64,000 nucleotides of DNA from Dendrobium chrysotoxum (GCA_019925795.1 CM034305.1:65770573-65834572), one strand, 5' to 3'. Positions 35,118-50,100 are shown, counted from the first letter of the stretch. Translations and numbers: made by a program. The notes: generated by a model from the letters alone, not told the origin.

Positions 35118-38100
35118 AGAGAGATAAGAGAGAGATAGGAAGTGGGCTGTTATGGCAGGTGGAGATAAAGTAGGAGGTGGGTTGATTTGTAACGGAGAGA
35201 GGTTGTTGCTTTTGAAGTGGGCTAGGTTTATGAGTTGAGGTGGAGTGAGGTGGGCTGATTTGGGCTTGTGAGGTGAAGTGGAGATGGGCTGATTAAGGGG
35301 TTTAGGCTATTGGAAGTGGGTTAATGGGCTTATGGGATTGGAGTGTGGGTTTGCTGTTTGGGCTGAGATTTAGAAGTGAAATGGGTTGTAGGGGCTGCTT
35401 AGGGTGTGAAGGTGGGCTGCTTAAGATGTTTGCTTGTAGTGGGATGAACCGAGAAGAGGAGGAAGGGCTGGGATTGTAGATCTCCGTTGAGGTTAGATCG
35501 GGTGAGGGGTGTGGAGATGCGGTCGGCATAGCAGCTTGCTTGGACTAGTGTTGATGCTGGGTGGAAGAGGGCTCGGTTGAGAGTGGGATGAGGCCAATTG
35601 GAGGATATCAACTATAGCTGCTGGGTAGGAGGTGTGCGAAGTCGGATGAGGAAGTTCGACTCTGTTGGATGTTGGGATTGGCGTGTGAGGAGTTCGATTG
35701 AAGGCAAGGAGGAGGCGTCGAGCTTGGTTGAGGTGAGCAAGAAACGGGGCTGGTGGTCTTGCAGCTCTGGAGTTTGGTAGAGGCTTGCGATTTGGTTTGA
35801 ACGGCTGCTGGTGCTGTGAGATCGGAGAGGGATGAAGATCAAAAGACTAGGAGTTGGCTTCGGAATGTAGAGGAAGAAAGGAGCTTAAGGTCTCGTGTGC
35901 GTGAATGCAGAAAAACGAACAAAGCTTGGTTTCGTTCTCGTTTTAAAGTGCGAATAGGAGTGCAATCGAGGCTGCCGTTGCGAGCTTTACACAGAAATTC
36001 CGAGAGGAGACCCTTCCGACACCGATCTGTACGAGGCACTGTTTAAAATTGCGCAATAAGAGGCGCGCCTTTGCGCAATTCTGCTCCTGGGCGCCTCATT
36101 GCTTAAGCAATTGGGGGAATTGGTGAGGCTAACGCCTCACGGGCTTTGAGGCGCGCCTCAGAGGCGCAATTGCGCAATTCTTAGTGAGGCGTAAGCCTCA
36201 TTAAACCGGTCCCACTCACTTAAGTGAGTAATAATAAAAAAAAAAAACCCTTACAAAGCTCTCCCCCATCCCGACCCAGGCCCTCCGTTTCCGCCAGAAC
36301 CCGCAAGCTCCCGCTCGGATCCCTCTCGGCCGCCCATTCCGCCGCCTCTCCCGCCGGCGCCGCCTCACGCCGGTGAGCATAGAGTGTCCGGCCGCCCTCT
36401 ACGACAACTCCTCTACGCATTTTAGGTATTTTTTTTGAGTATAAGGGAAGATTTTTCAAGTTATAGCAAATCTAGGGTTTTTAATATTTTGAAATTTTTT
36501 GGTTTGTTTTCCCTTTTTTGCATTAGGAAACATGGTTAGAGGAAAGGAAAAGACAAATACGTCATTGTGGCGTGATCCTTCTTGGAAATATAGTGTGCAA
36601 GTTGATGTAGGAGGCGGTGAGAAAACATATATGTATTTAAAATGTAATTTTTGTGATAAGGTGGTGAAGGGAGGAGTTCCTCGCATGAAGGAACACTTAT
36701 CCGGTTCACATAAGAATGTCGTACCTTGTGCAAATGTACCGGATAAGGTGAAGGAGGAAATTATTGCTTACATGAAGAAGAGTACCACAACCAAACATCT
36801 ACAACAGGAGCAATTTGATGAAAGGGTCGAACAAGGTTCTTATTTCGGAAGCGAGAGTGGAAAGGGATCTTCCTCCACTATACATAATAGAGGTGTGCGG
36901 GGTCCTATGGTCAATACATGATAAATCCAGGAGAGGATAGAGGAGAAGCACAGATGATGCCTGCAGCTGGTTCCAGAGAGGGTCGACGTCAGGTATGCAT
37001 GGATATAGACTTATATTTTGTGATTTTGTACTTTGAATTATGCTATGAGATGCATATATTGCATATGTTTTATTATTTTCCACTAATTTCACTTGTCATT
37101 TAGATGTTTTTATTGTATGATAGACTCCTACTGTTATTTACCTGTTAAAATCCTTAAATTCTCATTTACGCAATTCTTCGTCCGTGAGGCTTACGCCTCA
37201 CCGCCTCGAGGCTTATTTACGCAATTTTAAACCTTGGTACGAGGTATGCGGGATTTGAGCAGGGTTTTCTGGTAAGTATTTGTGGGCTTCAAAATTCGGC
37301 CCCGACCTCCCCCGTTGCCTCTTCAGGGGAGTTTATCGAATTTAAGTTCCGGAGTAAATTTTGGAAGGCAGATGAGTTTGTAGATAAGATACTACCCAGA
37401 GATTATACCCTTATTTTGCGAGGACTTTATAATCTGAGTTCTGGTTTCCTATAGGCGCAAGCCCCTATAATTAATTACCCCTCCCGATTACAAGAGAGAA
37501 CTTTCGATTAAGGCTAGTCGTCAATCAGGTACATAGAAATACGTGCATCTGGCATATAGTAGCAGCATGGGCTTGGAGAATTGGAGAGTTTGGAGATTTG
37601 ATATTTAAAATTGAAAATTTCACCATTTAACACTTAAAGTGAATGGTGGGGGAATGGATGATGGACCCGATCAAAATCACATGGTTCCGTCATCCCGGGT
37701 CATCGTGGTCCCTGGTCTATTTAGTCAGAGTAGGTAGTCGACCCAACCTGATAGAAGGATCCTTGTCGGCAGCCATGGGTTGCTTCATCCAAGGGTACCT
37801 TGTAGACCTAGGGTGGATGTTTGTCTAAGGAGATAGATTTAAATCCACCTTAGCTAACAGAGGGCTTTGTGCCCTATCAATCATATCCTATTGATTCATA
37901 TATTTGGCGGCGAAACTGCCGGTTAGATGACACGTACCACGTCCTTACTAGCATGAGATTATTTGAGAATGAATCCTAGTAATATTTTCGACTAGACATT
38001 AGCTCTATGTGAGCTGAAGTAAATTTTAATTTGTCCACCAGGCAAACTGTTGCGGAGGGTGGATGGATTTTGCTTTAAGTGATTTATAGATTATTCCAAT

Positions 38101-41100
38101 TTTGAATATTTGGAATTAACCCCTCCGGTTGAGATTTTCGTTCAACACAGCCATCATCGGGGTGGTACGTTAGATGCATGACAACTATTCATCAAGAAAC
38201 TTGCAAGCCTCAATAATTTTATCCAACTCAATGTTCATAACCTGGTTGGACTGAGACAAACTCACTCCATCTTCGAAAATAATGATTTGATTTGGCTTTC
38301 TCTTCCCAAAACTCGTATAGAAATCAATAAGTGACTCCCGCATTATGCTGTCATTATCATTTTCTGTTGTTGGCTTAAATAAAGAATCAATCATTTCAGC
38401 CTTGGATGACTATGTACTTGCTGATGTCCTATACGTCGAAATCAATGGTTACTGCCTCGAGCGAACATTGTAGCGATTGAAGGCACATCAGATCGTATAG
38501 GAGAAATATAAAAGATATTCATTCCTAAAAATGACTGTTGCAACCCTTGATGTAATTGGAATGGCGGGTGTATTGAACCTCTATTGGACAATTGTTGACC
38601 ACAGAGGTGTCATCATGTCTTTGTTATAGCTATCGGTAGACACTTTGAATAGGCTGCAGGTATTTTGCCTTTATCCGTATAGGGATCAATGTGTTTACTT
38701 CATGCTGGTTGACAGTTGACTGTAGGGACATCATGATATCCATTGCTTGTCACGATGATCTTTCTATAGTTGTTTACAAGAGACGTCGTAGGTGTATGCT
38801 TGCATTTGCTATCATCACTTGTATAGGCTTAGTACATCCCTAGGTGGCTGAGTTTTATCAAATTGATGCATTTGCTCGCGGATTAACTGTTACCACTTCT
38901 AGGTGGAATTTTTGCTAAAGACTAGCATGCGATCAAGACACATATTCCTTTCAACTTTCACTGTTTGTGAAGTTATATATGCTTGTCTGTATGTTGGCAT
39001 TTGTATTCTTGAATATCTTCATCATCTATTAGAGATTTTATGTTATTGATTGCAAGCAGATTGCACCACGAGCTCTTCATCGGTTCATCAATACTCACTA
39101 GTGCATTGCGATTATCTCAAGTAGAAATCAATTGTCGGAGATTTCATTATCACTTGCGAATGAGCGGTGCTTGCAAGGAATTAGCACATTTGCTAGGCAA
39201 TTATTTATTATTGATTACACTAACGAGCCAGTGTTTACTATGTGCTATTAGTCATCTTTCATAAGTGAGTTGTGGCAAATTTCTACAATCACTTGTGAAA
39301 AAACTGTTATTCCCCTTCATTCAATTTGATTGTCATCTATTCATGTTCGCTTGCAAAACACATTATCGCGCACATTAATCTCTTTCATTTGTAGGAGGGA
39401 AATACATTTGTTTGAGTCCCTATTTAGTGGCTTAGGTTACTTATTACTCAAGTTCCCTGAGATCCGAGTTAAACTCAAGCTCTTTATAGTCATATTGAAT
39501 TCAAGTTCAAGTATAGTTGGTTGTCATTTGATCCAGATCGAGTTCATGTCCACTGCACTTTAGTTCATTTGAGTTTGAGTTAAGATGCAGTACCCTGGGA
39601 TCCATTCATTCAAGTTCTTGTTATTGTTCACTGTTTAGTTCAAATCATTAGATTTAGGTCCTCATTTTGAGTTTGAATTAAGTTCCATGTTGTTATTTAA
39701 AGTTCATTCAAACTCAAGTTCTTAATCCCCGGATTTTACTTAATCCTTTGCTCATTCAATTAGGTTCATATTGAATCCCTTATATTCATTCATTTAAATT
39801 CAAATCAAGTTCTTTGCATCGTTCTTTTGAGTCCAAAATATGTTCCTTTCATTTGATCAAGTCCCCTGTGGTCCTTTTTATTCAAATCCTTGCTTGAGTT
39901 CAAATGTCCAAGTCCTTGTTCAAGTTAAGTCCCCTGCACTTGCTCTGAATTTCGGCAGCCTCCCAGCGTCTCCCCTGTTTAGGGGAAATTTTGGCAGACT
40001 AGCCTTCCCCTCCATGCCACATGGGCGCTTCAGGTAGATGTCCGTAGACATCGCAGCTGCATTTCTTCAATCCCCGCTACGCTACATGAGTGCTTAAGGG
40101 TCTCTAACACCTGTTAAAAAAGCATAATTTGATTTCCCACGCTACACCACATGGGTGCTTAAGGGTACTTATTTTTCGTCCCCCTCACGCTACGTGAGCG
40201 CTCAAGGGATTACCCACCTCGTCGCAAGAGTTGGACCGGTTTCCCTTCCCCCGTGCTACGTGAGTGCATAGGGAGTTCCGCTGGCTCGCCACAAGCATTG
40301 AGTGCAGGGTTTCGAGTTGGAAGTTCATACATTTGTGGAGATTGGTGATGACGACAACGAAAAGCACCAAAATATTTTTCCATTTTTTAATATTTAATTT
40401 TTTCTCATTTTTTTCTATTTTTCCTTTTTTTTAATCTCTTTTTTTTCTTTTTTTTTTAAACAGTTCTTTTCTTTTCTTTTTCTCTTTTTCTTTTTTTTGC
40501 TTTTCTCACACACAAATATATATATATGATAACAATTAGTTATAAGAACATATAACAATAATAATAAGAATAATAAAATATTAATAATACTAAACTTAAC
40601 CTAATATATACCTCACTACTACTGGCGGCCTGTAGAGATCGGGCTAGAGGCGGCTGGAGGATTTCGGCAAGGTGGGGAGCTCTCTCTCTCTCTCTCTCTC
40701 TCTTTATTTCTCTCTCTATGGACCAAAGAAATCGGGATGTGGAAGAGAGTCGGTTCAATTCAGATAGGTAGAGGCGGCTATGTGGTCGGACGTGAGCTCA
40801 CCGCAATCGGACGTGGCTTCCAGTCGGATAGAGGCAATGGGATCGGGTTGATGTTAGGGCAAGGTGGATTGGGGAATCGAAAGCAGGTTAGGGTGGCGGG
40901 AGCTTGCGATTGTCGTATGGATCGGAGGATAGAGACTTGGGTTCGGCGGGATGAGGGACTCGATAGGTCGACGGGGTCTGGCGTGGACTGGGGTTGACGG
41001 AGGCTGCGAGATGATGGGTTGAGGAGCTCAGAGTGGGAAGCTTGCGGAATAGGTCGAGGTGGAAGGAGGTCAGAGGGATTTGATTTGGTGGAGGTCTTTG

Positions 41101-44100
41101 GTCCGACGGCTGGAGGAGGATGTCGGGATGGAAAGTAGAGGCGCGGTCTTGTTGCGGCTTGCGATAGAGAGGGAGGAGAAGTCGAAGCTTGCGGCTTGAG
41201 TCATGAGGAAGAACTGGGAGGATTCGCGAGTGGGAAGAAAAAAGCTGAATGAGAAGCCGAGGGCTTTACTTCGTCGTCGTATTTAACGACTCGATCCAGC
41301 ATATCTTCGCATGCGAGCATGAGGGGACTATTCGGCGCTATTGCAGACTGTAGATTGGATTTGAGCGGGATTTTTGGCAGGAATTCAGCATGGGCACAAC
41401 TGGTAATGAGTTCAAGTATTTTTTTTTTTTTTTTTTTTTGGTCTCTTTCGCTTTGGCTTTAATATGGAGGTCAATAGTATTCTGGCTTTTATGCGTAGGT
41501 CAACAAAATGATTGGAATAACATCAATTGAGGATAAGGGTGTTAAAAATAGACTTAGATGGCCTAGGCGTGTTCAGCAAAAAGTAGAAAAATGTCATATT
41601 AGATTGGAAGATATTATGAGGGAAAAAAGTTACACATAAGATTAAATGGATAAAAGTTATTCAAAAATATTTATGAACAATAAACTTGACCCCTCTAGCA
41701 ACGCACAACAAGAATGAAAATAAAATGAGAATTCAGAAATGCAAGGATAAGGCTGATGATGATGACAAGACCAGAGAAACTAAAAAAACTAGTCTTACAA
41801 GTATTACAAATGGACATTCTACAGAATATTCTGCTTAGATAACATATTCTCTAATTTTACTTGATGTTATTTACAGATATAACTTTTATAAATAAATGTA
41901 TCATTCTGTGCATTTTATACTATAAACTTCCATAGTTAAGAAATCAATACTACCGATTTAATAGCCTTTATTGAAAATTTCTTTGTTTTTTCCAAGCTAT
42001 AACATATACTTAAAAATTTTAAGTAATTTATCAAATCAATAAATTTATTGGAAAAAATATGAAAACTTCTGGAAAAATGGGCATTATAGAATTAATTATT
42101 TTCTTTTTTTTCCTTTTCTTGGATGCAAAATTCTAAATTTTACAAATATTAGATACTGAAATAAAATATAATGAATTATTTTTCAATCCAAAAGCTTTTT
42201 TTTTTAATTTCCACCTTTTCATAGATTCTTTCCTCATTTGGTACCTAATGACATCGAGGCAAGATGCTAGTTTATCGGGAATCCTATTGGTAGCCAGTTT
42301 AATAGTGCTACTTGAGGCAATTAAGCTCCAGTAGAAGAATATGCATAGTGAATCAGAAAATAACAAGGATAAACATTTTATAATAACAAATTAAACAAAG
42401 CTTCCAATGTTCCTCATGGATTAATAGCATATGTCCCAGGACAATCCAGAGTATTTCATGGGAAAGAAAAAAAAAAAAGAAAACCATTTTAAACTTCGGC
42501 AGAACAATTACCGCGTGCAAGAAGATAATTTAAAAAGTTGGTAAACTCGAGAAAGGAGTCAAATTGATGAATTAGGACATCAAAAGTGTATATGTTCATT
42601 TCTTGGGAAAAAAAATGCTAGCAACCGACACTAACTCTCAAGGACAAAAAAACTCAATGCAAGAAATATGGTAAAAACCCCAGGAGCAACAAATAAGGTC
42701 AAACGTCTAATGAAGAATGCAAGTTGTGGAAATAAAAACATACCTGGTGACAATAAAGATAACCTGCTCCAAGCCGAAATCTTAGGTCACAGAAGCGTAT
42801 TTTATGCATGTCTACAGCTTTAAAGTTTGGTAAGTTGGAAATATCCAAATTACCCAATAATTCCTTCTGTTTTTTCTTTAGTTCACCTGACATGATGAAC
42901 TCCCACTTTTCTGAAGCCTCATTACGTCGGTTCTCAAGCCAATCACATATAGGCTTACTATAATCAGTAGCAGAAGGGCTTCGGAGATCATTGCAAAAAG
43001 TTTCCTGCATGCAAAAAACCTGCATTTATAAATAACTTTCGGATATCTTAACAGCTAAATCGAATAACAAAAGGAAAAGATTGAACAGACTTCAATTAGG
43101 AAATAACCAGAAGCATCACATTTCTCTGCTGACTGCATCAATTTATCCGTCAAGCAATAGATATTATCCCTCAATTCAGTTAGGTTCTGGCTTCCCAAGA
43201 CTAAAAACTCTTGAACCTATAAGGGTTTTGAGAATGAAGCAAATGATTACATATAATTTAAATTAAAAATCAGAAATACAAAACATATAATGGGGATGTT
43301 TCCTTTAGGAAAAAAAAATCAACATCAAAACTTATTTGATGAAACAAAAGTGAAATATTCAAGTTTGTTGTTGTCATTTTAAAATTATGTCATTTACTTT
43401 GTCTTCATGAAAAAAGCCCTTCTGGACAAGTCTGTCGTTTATTCAATCCAATTTTATAAGTAGTTGCTATCTGTCATTTGAAAATTTGAATGAATGAAAT
43501 CTTATATTTCCTGTAGCCCTGCAGCAAATCTAATTCATTGTTTTTGCATGTGACATTGTCTTCCTCTCAGAGTGTCAAAAAGTAGTTTAAGAAAGCCAAA
43601 ATCTTTTCCGAGGCTCTTACCCTATCCTTTTCCTTGAGTCAAGCCCTTCTCCCATTTTAATGCAGATCCTACAATTTTCTTCTTCCACTGCTAGCTTTCT
43701 AACTTTGTATTCACTGCTTTCTCTAAAATTCACCATTCTTCTAAGCAAAACTCTATCAAAACTAAATGGAGATAGAGAATGACAATTCTTCTAAAATTAA
43801 ATTCAAAATCTGGTAAAATGATCAAAAATTACCAAAGCCAAAACTTCTTTGAAGAGTTAAAAAACATAACCTAGTTTCCAAACCTTCAAATTCTAACATA
43901 TGCTTTTCTGATTATATCAATGGAGACAGACAATGACCTAGAACAAAAAATCTCATTTTTCTGTTCAAACTTCTAAGAATGATCACTCATGTTCCAACTA
44001 GATGAAATGCAAGCAACTCATATTTTATTACTGCAACAAAAATCTTGCAGAATGCCAGTATTAAGACATTTTTCAGTGATGAAAAGTTCAAGAGTGATGA

Positions 44101-47100
44101 TTTGGCCCCTACATGGCAGCAATGGTTACACCACTATTTACAGGTTTAGAAAGAGCTTTATTACCAAACAGTCTCTGCACCAAAAGCTCGATTGAATTTG
44201 AAGAGCAATCCATCCATAGTCAATAGTTTAAAATAATTAGAGGCCCGCTTCAAGGCTAACACCTCAGTTGGGGTGAAGCATGCCTCAACACCTTTTAACA
44301 TAATTTTAAAAAGGCGTGAGAATCCAAAACTAGGATTTAAGTAATAATAAAATTTAAATTTATAAAATTTTAATATATAATTAAATATATTTATTATACA
44401 TAAACCAAACCAAACCAAACTTACAACTAACCGCACAACCTAAACCTCCCAGTCACACGTTGCAAAACCCTTATTGCTCGTACACAGTCCTGCTATGTCG
44501 CCATCATGGCTTCTCTACCACCGCTTCTCCTCTTACACCTCTCATTTTATTGTTGGAACCCATTTCCTTAGTTTTAATATAAGGGAAGAGAGAAATCAAA
44601 TAAATACAATGATGATTTTAATGAAGATCCTCAATGCAATGAGAGCAGGGGAATTTTAAATTTATAAGCTATAACATTAAATTATTTGTTTATGTCGAAC
44701 TAGGTGTAGAAGAGACTATTTTTTTAGCATGGGTTATAGTCTTAGATAAATTAATAGCCTTACTTCAACTTTTTATGATTTTATGTTAAGATCTAATTTT
44801 GATGTTAACATGTTACTTATTATTTCATATTTTCCATTAATTTATGATCTTACTTTGATGTCCACAGTATTATGGTATAATAAAAAATCTCATTCAAGTT
44901 TCAGTAATAATCTTAGATCGTCTTAAATGTAAAGTAATACAAGCCTTACACTAGAATAGTTTGGTCAATGCAATTAATCTAATTTGCTCTGATCCAGTTA
45001 GCAGTGACTATATGGTAGGGCTGTCAAAATCGGGTCACGGGTCGGGTCACGGGTCCAACCCGGAATTGACCCGACACTGTTCGACCCGACCAGAACTCGA
45101 CCCGCTTCGATCCCGGGTCAACCCAAACCCGACCCGGTTCAGGTATGTTTTATTAAAATTATTTATTTAATTCGATTTATTTAAACCTAAATCATATTAA
45201 GGTAAAATTTACTTCAAACAATTTAAAATAAACCAAGCTTAATTCAGTTTGGGCAACATGATATATTATTTTTTGGAAATAGCATTTACTTATTTCATAA
45301 CAATCTTTTAAAACCCTCCTAAATCAATTAAAAATGGGTCAAACCGGGTTGATTTCGGGTTTCCGGGTCAACCTAAACCCGACCTGATTTTTCAAAAGGG
45401 TCAAAATCCCTAAAACCCGAACCCGACCCGATTCAGGTTCGGGTCGGGTCAAATATTGACACCCCTACTATATGGCAACCCATATTTTAGATGACGAAGT
45501 TTGAAAGATAATCTAGTCGGCAGCTAGGCAACAAGCATTGTTATATATGTAAAACCAGAACCAATCAAAATAAAATTCAACTGGATGATTCAGTTAACAT
45601 TGCAAAATAACCCAGGTTTTAGGTTAGCAATACACAAAAAGAAACACAAGCATTTTTTACGTTATTAACAGACAACACACACATATATATAAGCAACAAT
45701 ATAGACAGATAATTCGCCCTTATGACACGTAATCTTCTAGATTCCATCATCAGAGGTAGAGTTAAATAATGTTGATAAGAGGCACAGGGCAATGGATTCT
45801 ACTTCAATTCAAGAGTCAAGTGGTGAACATGTCTATAGAACAGCTGATACTTTGGTAGATAACAATATTGTGAATGATCAATTTCAAATAATATGCCAGC
45901 ATGACTTTACTACGTTGAAGCTGTTGACCAAAGGTGTCAATTTAGATTGGGGACTTTGGTTCGGGTCTGACTCGAATTCGACAATATCTGAATAAACTTG
46001 ACATAAACCTAACTCATTAATTATATGGATCAAAATATTCAACCAAAACCTCACACGACCCAACCCTAACCCAAATCCAAACCCAACAATTTAACTCATT
46101 TATTATATAGATCAAGCATTTTTTTGGATAAATACAACCCATTTAACTTGAATACGACCCATTTAACCTGAATACCACCCATTTCACCTGAACCTGATCA
46201 CAATCCATTTAATGAAAACCCACATAGTAATTGAGTCAATTTCGATTTCAAGCCAACTTGAACTTGACCCGAAATTTAATTAGGTCAAAATTTGAGACTT
46301 GAACTCGACTCGAAATTTAACTGTCAACCCAAATCGGAATTTTTCGAGTAGAGTTCTTGTTGGGTTGTTAAGTCGAATCATTTATTAGCATCTCTACTAT
46401 TAACATAATATTGACAACAACAACAACATCAAGCAATTATCCCACTACTTGGGATCAGCTACATGAATCATTTTTCTCCATTATGTTATGTTAATGGTCA
46501 AATTCTCATTTAAATCTAATAAAGAAATGTCATTTCCAATATTTTCTAACCAAGTCTTTTAGGTCTACCTCTATCTTTCTTAACATAAGCCAAATCCAAT
46601 ACATCTACTCTCTTAACCGAGACATTAGAAGGCCTTGATTTTATGTGACCAAACAATCTAAGTCGACTCTCTCGAATCTTATCTTCCATTGAAGCTACTA
46701 CAACCTTTCCACGTATATGCTCGTTTCGTATCACGTCTCTAAGAGTAAAGCCACTCATCCACCTAAACATCCATAATATTGACAAATACTTTTTTTTCAT
46801 TCTAGCTGATCAACATAAGAATGAGATGTAGAGATATGTCTGGTAGTCTTGAAGTTAACTTAACTTACAATAAATGATGGAATATTTTTTTATCAATCTT
46901 CGAGTAGGTATGACATTTTCAAACAAAAATGAACTTTAATGTTCATTAAATGGTTGTTCAATCATAAAAAAATGATGAATATAAGTTTATGCTTAAGTGT
47001 GTGTGCCATGATGATCCCTCAAGAACATGCCCTTAGTGCCTACATGCATCAAAGAATCACTGATTTAGTGGCCCTCGAAAATTTCTAGCAGTGAAGCATA

Positions 47101-50100
47101 CCTATGCCCATCTGATTATGAAGGCCAACCATCATAACTTGACCTCTAAATTTAAGTCATTACTCTTCAACAACAAATCACTTAATCACCATATCTAGAA
47201 CTGAAGTCAAAAGAAATCATAGGATGCATGTACACAAAATTTAATATTATAATTTTATACATTAAAACATGTGATGCTAGATGGAAAGCAATTAAGTCTA
47301 TGTCTAGCAGTTAGGAGGATACGTATCATTCCATTTATAGGTTCATAGAGACCTTACATTGCACTTAGTCAGGTATTGTATATATAATTCAGTGAATATT
47401 TTGTCAGCCCATTCTTAGTTTAAATTTGACATTTTTAATAAAAAAATATAGGGGAGCATAGCTTTCTATTATTGATATTGATACAAACAATGGTTTATTT
47501 TCCTTAGTTTTTTTTTTTGTTGTTGTTGTTGAGACTACGTGTAACGAGTTTTGGATGTTATTAGGGCATGCTCAATTTCAAAGTGACTCGTCCATAATTT
47601 CATATAGACACAACAGCTTGGTATGTGGGTGTCATGAGATACTTCATTAGGCTGCACCCAAACATTGTTTAGACACTCACAAGAAATATGGCAGCAAATT
47701 TTAAAATTGTGTGTGCAAAACATACTGCACAGGGAATACTGGTGATATAACATTCGTGATCATCATATGAACGACATGATAAAAATAAAAGTCAAAGCAT
47801 ATGAGCAGCTAGTTGAGAGGGACATCTAAATGGGCATTATAGCATGATGCCAGCTTTAGATGTATTGCAAAGAACAAAAAAACTTCTAAATGTTCTTGAT
47901 GCGGACATCCGATCATGAAAGCTTATAAGAGGAGACGAAGATCGACGGCCATGATCGCACCATTTTATTTTAAGTTATTATTTATATTCTTATTTATTTA
48001 TGCACTTTTCGTTTTTACCCTCACTTGAGGGAGTAGGTGCTTGTGACTCCATGGGGCACTTGTGTCTTTTGTTCTGTATTTTAGACTATTTATAGCCTCC
48101 TCCTTTCTTGTAATGGTCAATGGATTAAGAAGAAGAAAATTTCTGCATTTTGTTCTTGAGAACGATGGGAGTTCTTAGGAGAGTGGAAGTCGCTATGTGA
48201 GGGCAACGCAATACCTACCAGCCGCAGGAAAAGTCCAGGCTCGTGGTTTGAAGTCCCTAGGTGAAGGCAACGTAGCACCCATCAGCCGCAGGAAGAGGCC
48301 GGGCTCATGGTTTATCTTTCTTCCTCAAAACTCCCCTTCTCCTTCTTCATTGACCGCCGGCCAAACCCCCTCCATAGCCGCCGGACAAGCACCCCTCTTC
48401 CCCTCCTCTAACCGCAGCCACTTCACCATCCTCCCTACAACCGCCGGTCACCTTGCCTTCAACCCTTACCGCCGGCCACACCTGTCCCCAACCCCATACC
48501 CTTCGGCCTCCTCCCTCCCCATCACAAGCCACCGGCCTCCCCTCCTCCCCAAACCCTAATTTTCGAATTCAAATTCTCTCATAAACACTTCCTAAAATAT
48601 CTTATTATTAATGTGAAAAGTCTATGAATTTGAATTCAAATAATATTTGAAATTCAAAAGCTTTCCTAATTAGTAAATCTCTTTTAGGAAACCCACCAAA
48701 TCTCTCCCCATCTGAAATCAATTGGAATTAATTCCAATTTCCATGTTCATTGAACCTAGACACATTCATTGAATGTGGACAAAACCCCCTTCTCCAATAA
48801 ATTAGGAAATTTTAAAACTCACATGCCCCCCCACCCCCCTCCGCATTCTACATCAGTTCTAGTGGTGTCTTAAAGTGTGCTTAAGGTTTGCTAATTCAAG
48901 CTTTATTTGTGAAACACTCCAATGATGCCTTTCACTTCAAAAATTTAAATGAATCTCCATTTGTTTCGAGAAGCAATAACGCTTTGCATAAAAATGAGCA
49001 TGATGTTATGCCATCTGTATTAATTTGTATGAATATGCATGGACGAGCAAATAGCACACCATAAGAAGATTCTAAAATATAACATAAGGGATGGTAGACC
49101 GCCAGTAAGAAGATTCCAAAATAGAATGGACGAGTACATAACACATTATTGTAGGATATGTTCATTTTTATGAAACAATTGGCCATACTAGGACATGCTC
49201 TAACATCTAATGAAATCCAAGGTACCGTTTGAAGCTTTGCTAAAAATGTTATTTGATAACTCTATACTAAATTACTAACTCTATTGGTAGCTTTCAAGAT
49301 CTACGAAGAGTTGGGAGTCATAACATGGATGCTAAGGCTCATGGAGATCCACCATCAGAAATACAACTCAATATTGAAACTTTACATGGTGCACAAAGAG
49401 TTGTTCACCTGGATGCGATAATTTAAATGTATTTTCATTAATTACAAAGAATTATGCTATCACAAAACTAATTGTTTAACGCAACGATGTTGTATGTCAT
49501 TGTAGGGAATAATACTAGGAGCAACTTGCCAACTCTTAATGGCAAAAGAGTGGCCAAGCTAGGTCCCATATTCATCACAGCACTAGAACATGCATATAAA
49601 TTATATTAGGCATTAACATTTTATTAGGTTAGATCGTTGTTTGTTAAATGTATTAGTCAAGATTTTGAAAATAAGACCGGACGTTGAACTTAAAGAAGGG
49701 AAAATTCAAAATTTAAAGGCTCAACCAATAGTTATCCAAGAGTTGAACAATAACATAATAAAATATTAATGAAACATTACTTAAAGGCATAATAATGTTG
49801 CAAATATGTGATAAAAATTAAGGAGAATTACCTTATGATGTATAGAACATACACAAGGAATATCTTTGATAATTTTAAATTTAAACAAATATATTAAGTT
49901 ACCAACCTTTTTCTTTTGTGGTTATAAGTAAAATTTTATAGTTTTATAGTTTATTTAGTAAATTTAGACTCTAAATTATTTCTATCAAGATTAAATTGTA
50001 GTCATCTGATTTAACATAAATAGTGATAATTTGATCATAATATAAACCAGGCGATTCAATGAAACTACAAGTTCTTCGTTTCATTGTTCCAACCATTGGA

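Noticed and set aside
48197..48559. 120-codon Pro/Ser-rich frame
   Set aside because: It lies within the solo LTR at 47897-48855; composition explains it.
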